Translations under genes and position numbers: made by a program
Notes under the pieces: generated by a model
Told to the model about the DNA's origin: nothing
Databases searched by the model: none
What the model saw: the letters and a program-made list of their open reading frames with translations, nothing else
Shown: positions 29,697-31,613 of the stretch, piece after piece
Position numbering within the stretch: the first letter of the stretch is position 1
Layout of the letters: each line of letters begins with the position of its first letter
Source: Chloroflexota bacterium
GTDB lineage: Bacteria; Chloroflexota; Chloroflexia; QHBQ01; JADMIH01
Length of the DNA stretch: 31,613 nucleotides
Reading direction: 5' to 3'
NCBI GenBank assembly: GCA_015478675.1
Contig: JADMIH010000026.1
Coordinates: 1 to 31,613, forward strand

Positions 29697-30934
29697 CCCC
29701 ATCGCATCGAGTAGATGAGCAGCCTCGTATAGTAATCCTCGGCTGGTACGGCAGCGACAACACAGGCGACGAGGCCGTCTTGCAAGCAGTGGTCGAGGCT
29801 CTGCGCAAACGCGGCTATACTAACCTGTGTGCCCTCTCGGTAAACCCCACCGAGACAACATCCCGGCTTGATATAGATAGCGTGCCGCGCCTGCTGGGGA
29901 TGCAAACATTGCGTGCCTTGCTTGATGCTGACGCCTTGATCCTGGGTGGAGGCGGCCTGATACAGGACGGTACCAGCCTGTATAATCTCCCTATCTATGC
30001 GGGGTATGTAGCGTTGGCACGCTTGTTACGCATACCTGTCATCGGCTGGGGCCTCGGTGTAGAGCCTGTATTTACCCAACTGGGCAAGTATCTCGCCCGC
30101 TTTATCTGCTCATCAGCTGTCTGTTTTAGCGTGCGCGATAATACTTCTAAGAGGCTCCTGCGACGTGCCGGCGTGCCGGGTGACCAGATAAAAGTAACCG
30201 CCGATCCGGCTTTTCTCATATGCCCTGACAGAGGTGCGACGGAGAGCAAAGCTCCAGAGAGACCTCTTGTGATATTCTGCATACGCAGCCTCTCGGATAA
30301 CCACCCCGGCATCAATTTACATTATCTGCTGCCCGTAAGCGTGCGCCAGAAACTGAACATTGGCTGGCGGCCTCCGCCGGAGAGAGGTGCGCGTTTTGTG
30401 GAAGGAGTGGCCCGCGGCATTAAAGTCTGCGTTGAGGAGTTTGGCGCACGAGTAATCCTGCTCCCTCTCTGGCCTGGCCGCGATGATGCTATACTCGACG
30501 AAGTGAAGGAAGCAGCCATCGAGATGGGGGTTCCAACAGAAGCTATAAGGCGGTCAGAGATCGAGCAAAGACCTGACAGGATAGCAGGGTATATCGGCAG
30601 CGCCGATCTCCTTGTAAGTATGAGGCTTCACGCCCTCATCTTCGGAGCGAGACAGGGCGTGCCACTCCTCGCGCTATCCTACGCGCGCAAAGTACGCGGG
30701 CTGATGAAGCTCCTGGACCGGGAGAGGTGGGTAGTAGAAGTGGAGACGCGAAGCGCCCCGCCCGAAGAGATTGAGATGAAGCTGCGCCTGCTTTGGCAAG
30801 CACGCAAGCAGGAGTCACAGCTTGTGCGAATAGCTGCTATTCGCACAGTGGCACGTGCAGAAGCAGATGCTGATGAGATTGTGCGCGTATTGCAGAGCAG
30901 GGGTTGTGAACCGTACCGGCTCACTATTGATTGA
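29693..30934 (+). CDS. csaB: CsaB-type polysaccharide pyruvyl transferase
   Basis: 413 residues from GTG 29693, with GAGGG immediately upstream. It has the PF04230 signatures GWYGSDNTGDEAVLQAVV at the N-terminus, LILGGGGLIQDGTSLYN, and SMRLHALIFGARQGVPLLALSY near the C-terminus. CsaB-type enzymes add ketal-linked pyruvate from phosphoenolpyruvate to cell-wall or secondary polysaccharides; in Firmicutes this makes the ligand for SLH-domain S-layer proteins. Whether the same anchoring occurs here is inference. The neighbouring glycosyltransferases fit a pyruvylated surface glycan. Ends with TGA. Confidence 0.88.
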   Translation: MTPSHRVDEQPRIVILGWYGSDNTGDEAVLQAVVEALRKRGYTNLCALSVNPTETTSRLDIDSVPRLLGMQTLRALLDADALILGGGGLIQDGTSLYNLPIYAGYVALARLLRIPVIGWGLGVEPVFTQLGKYLARFICSSAVCFSVRDNTSKRLLRRAGVPGDQIKVTADPAFLICPDRGATESKAPERPLVIFCIRSLSDNHPGINLHYLLPVSVRQKLNIGWRPPPERGARFVEGVARGIKVCVEEFGARVILLPLWPGRDDAILDEVKEAAIEMGVPTEAIRRSEIEQRPDRIAGYIGSADLLVSMRLHALIFGARQGVPLLALSYARKVRGLMKLLDRERWVVEVETRSAPPEEIEMKLRLLWQARKQESQLVRIAAIRTVARAEADADEIVRVLQSRGCEPYRLTID

Positions 30935-31002
30935 CAACGCCTGACCCCTGCGCTCTCTTGCGCGGGCGGCAAAAGAAGGCGAGATGGAGGACGTTTGCAG
31001 CA

Positions 31003-31613
31003 GTGATCAACAATGAACATGATAGCGCTCACGGCAGCGCCGGTTCGGGAACTGGAAGTGCGGCGGCTGAGGCACAAGCGACGGCTGGACCACGCCTGTC
31101 CGTCGTCATACCGATGTTCAATGAAGCCGAAAGAATGCGTAAGAGCTTGCCGGAGCTTCTTGCGTACTTCGAGAAGCAACCCTATCCGTGGGAGATGGTG
31201 GTCGTGGACGACGGGTCAACAGACGGCACGGCGGCGCTCGCTCGCCAGCTTCTAGGCGACCGCGCAAACATCAGGATACTGGCACAGAGACAGAACAGAG
31301 GAAAGGGTCACGCCGTGAAGGTGGGCATGCTGGCCGCAGCGGGCGAAGTGGTGCTTTTCTGCGATGCTGATCTCTCCACGCCGCCATCAGAGCTTGGGCG
31401 CTTCTGGCAGTGGTTTGATAGGGGCTACGACCTGGTGATAGGTTCGCGCAAGATGCACGGCGCAAATATAGAGCGCCACCAGCCCGCCTGGCGTGAAAGG
31501 CTCGGCAAGGTATTTACCTGGCTTACCAACACCGTAGCCACGAAAAATCTCTCTGATGTAACCTGCGGCTTCAAATGCTTTACCCATGCAGCCGCGCAAG
31601 AGCTATTCTCCCT
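31003..31613 (+). CDS. GT2 glycosyltransferase, dolichyl-phosphate-glucosyltransferase-like (partial)
   Basis: 203 residues from GTG 31003 to the right edge. After about 30 residues of Ala/Gly/Ser-rich leader, the GT2 GT-A core is clear: LSVVIPMFNEAERM, MVVVDDGSTDGT, NRGKGHAVKVGMLAA, and the DxD site FCDADLSTP, then VIGSRKMHGA and DVTCGFKCF. This set matches polyprenyl-phosphate-sugar synthases related to dolichyl-phosphate beta-glucosyltransferase, which charge a lipid carrier at the cytosolic face. GGAGG lies 12 nt before the GTG, rather far. The 68-nt gap after csaB shows no terminator, so it is probably part of the same cluster. The C-terminal half is outside the window. Confidence 0.88.
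   Translation, partial: MINNEHDSAHGSAGSGTGSAAAEAQATAGPRLSVVIPMFNEAERMRKSLPELLAYFEKQPYPWEMVVVDDGSTDGTAALARQLLGDRANIRILAQRQNRGKGHAVKVGMLAAAGEVVLFCDADLSTPPSELGRFWQWFDRGYDLVIGSRKMHGANIERHQPAWRERLGKVFTWLTNTVATKNLSDVTCGFKCFTHAAAQELFS

Noticed and set aside
31013..31255. 80-residue Arg-rich frame at the right edge
   Set aside because: It overlaps the GT2 gene in another frame; the frame from GTG 31003 carries all GT2 motifs.

Overview
The window looks like a chromosomal segment of a Chloroflexota bacterium, possibly Ktedonobacteria-like or an uncultured relative. This is inferred from gene content, not proven: a Tad/Cpa pilus locus with a REC-MinD CpaE, a degenerate PP2C protein fused to a beta-propeller, a CvpA-like protein with a zinc ribbon, a SWIM-SNF2 helicase, a secreted M1 peptidase with a large N-terminal extension, and a DUF305/SHOCT/DUF1573/Asp-box-propeller cluster. 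Base composition is moderately GC-rich and even. I see no rRNA, tRNA, insertion sequence, prophage or CRISPR array.

Layout. (1) 1-6370, all minus strand: an M20 peptidase and a GT2 glycosyltransferase, then cpaB, cpaE and cpaF (cpaF runs off the left edge). (2) 6655-9546, plus: a large membrane protein with a pseudo-PP2C domain inside and a propeller outside, ending at a 19-bp hairpin terminator. (3) 9683-17239, minus: a GT-C-like membrane protein, an AI-2E-family permease, a CvpA/zinc-ribbon protein, and a SWIM-SNF2 helicase whose 3' end overlaps a small unknown gene by 95 bp. (4) 17354-22542, plus: cysS, surE, thpR and a secreted M1-family metallopeptidase. (5) 22622-26032: two divergent operons sharing overlapping promoters. 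The minus operon encodes an Asp-box propeller, a DUF1573 lipoprotein and a small Met/Cys-containing membrane protein. The plus operon encodes a SHOCT protein and a double-DUF305 protein. (6) 26293-31613, plus: a surface-polysaccharide cluster with a flippase-like LPG-synthase-TM protein, two GT4 transferases, a CsaB-type pyruvyl transferase and a GT2 transferase that runs off the right edge.

Most notable observation. The DUF1573 lipoprotein gene (23205-23699, minus) has two in-frame TGA codons one codon apart, where this family usually carries its Cys-x-Cys motif. The frame stays open on both sides, the C-terminal half is well conserved, and a hairpin with a G-U in its apical loop lies at a bacterial-SECIS-like distance downstream. 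UGA is an ordinary stop in other genes here (surE, the second GT4, csaB). I read this as a candidate selenoprotein with a Sec-Thr-Sec motif inside a probable metal- or redox-related envelope module.

Other points worth a look: a roughly 26-residue insertion straight after the KMSKS motif of CysRS, loss of the PP2C metal motif, back-to-back overlapping promoters at two divergent junctions, candidate leaderless transcripts, and a heptanucleotide repeat between cpaE and cpaF.
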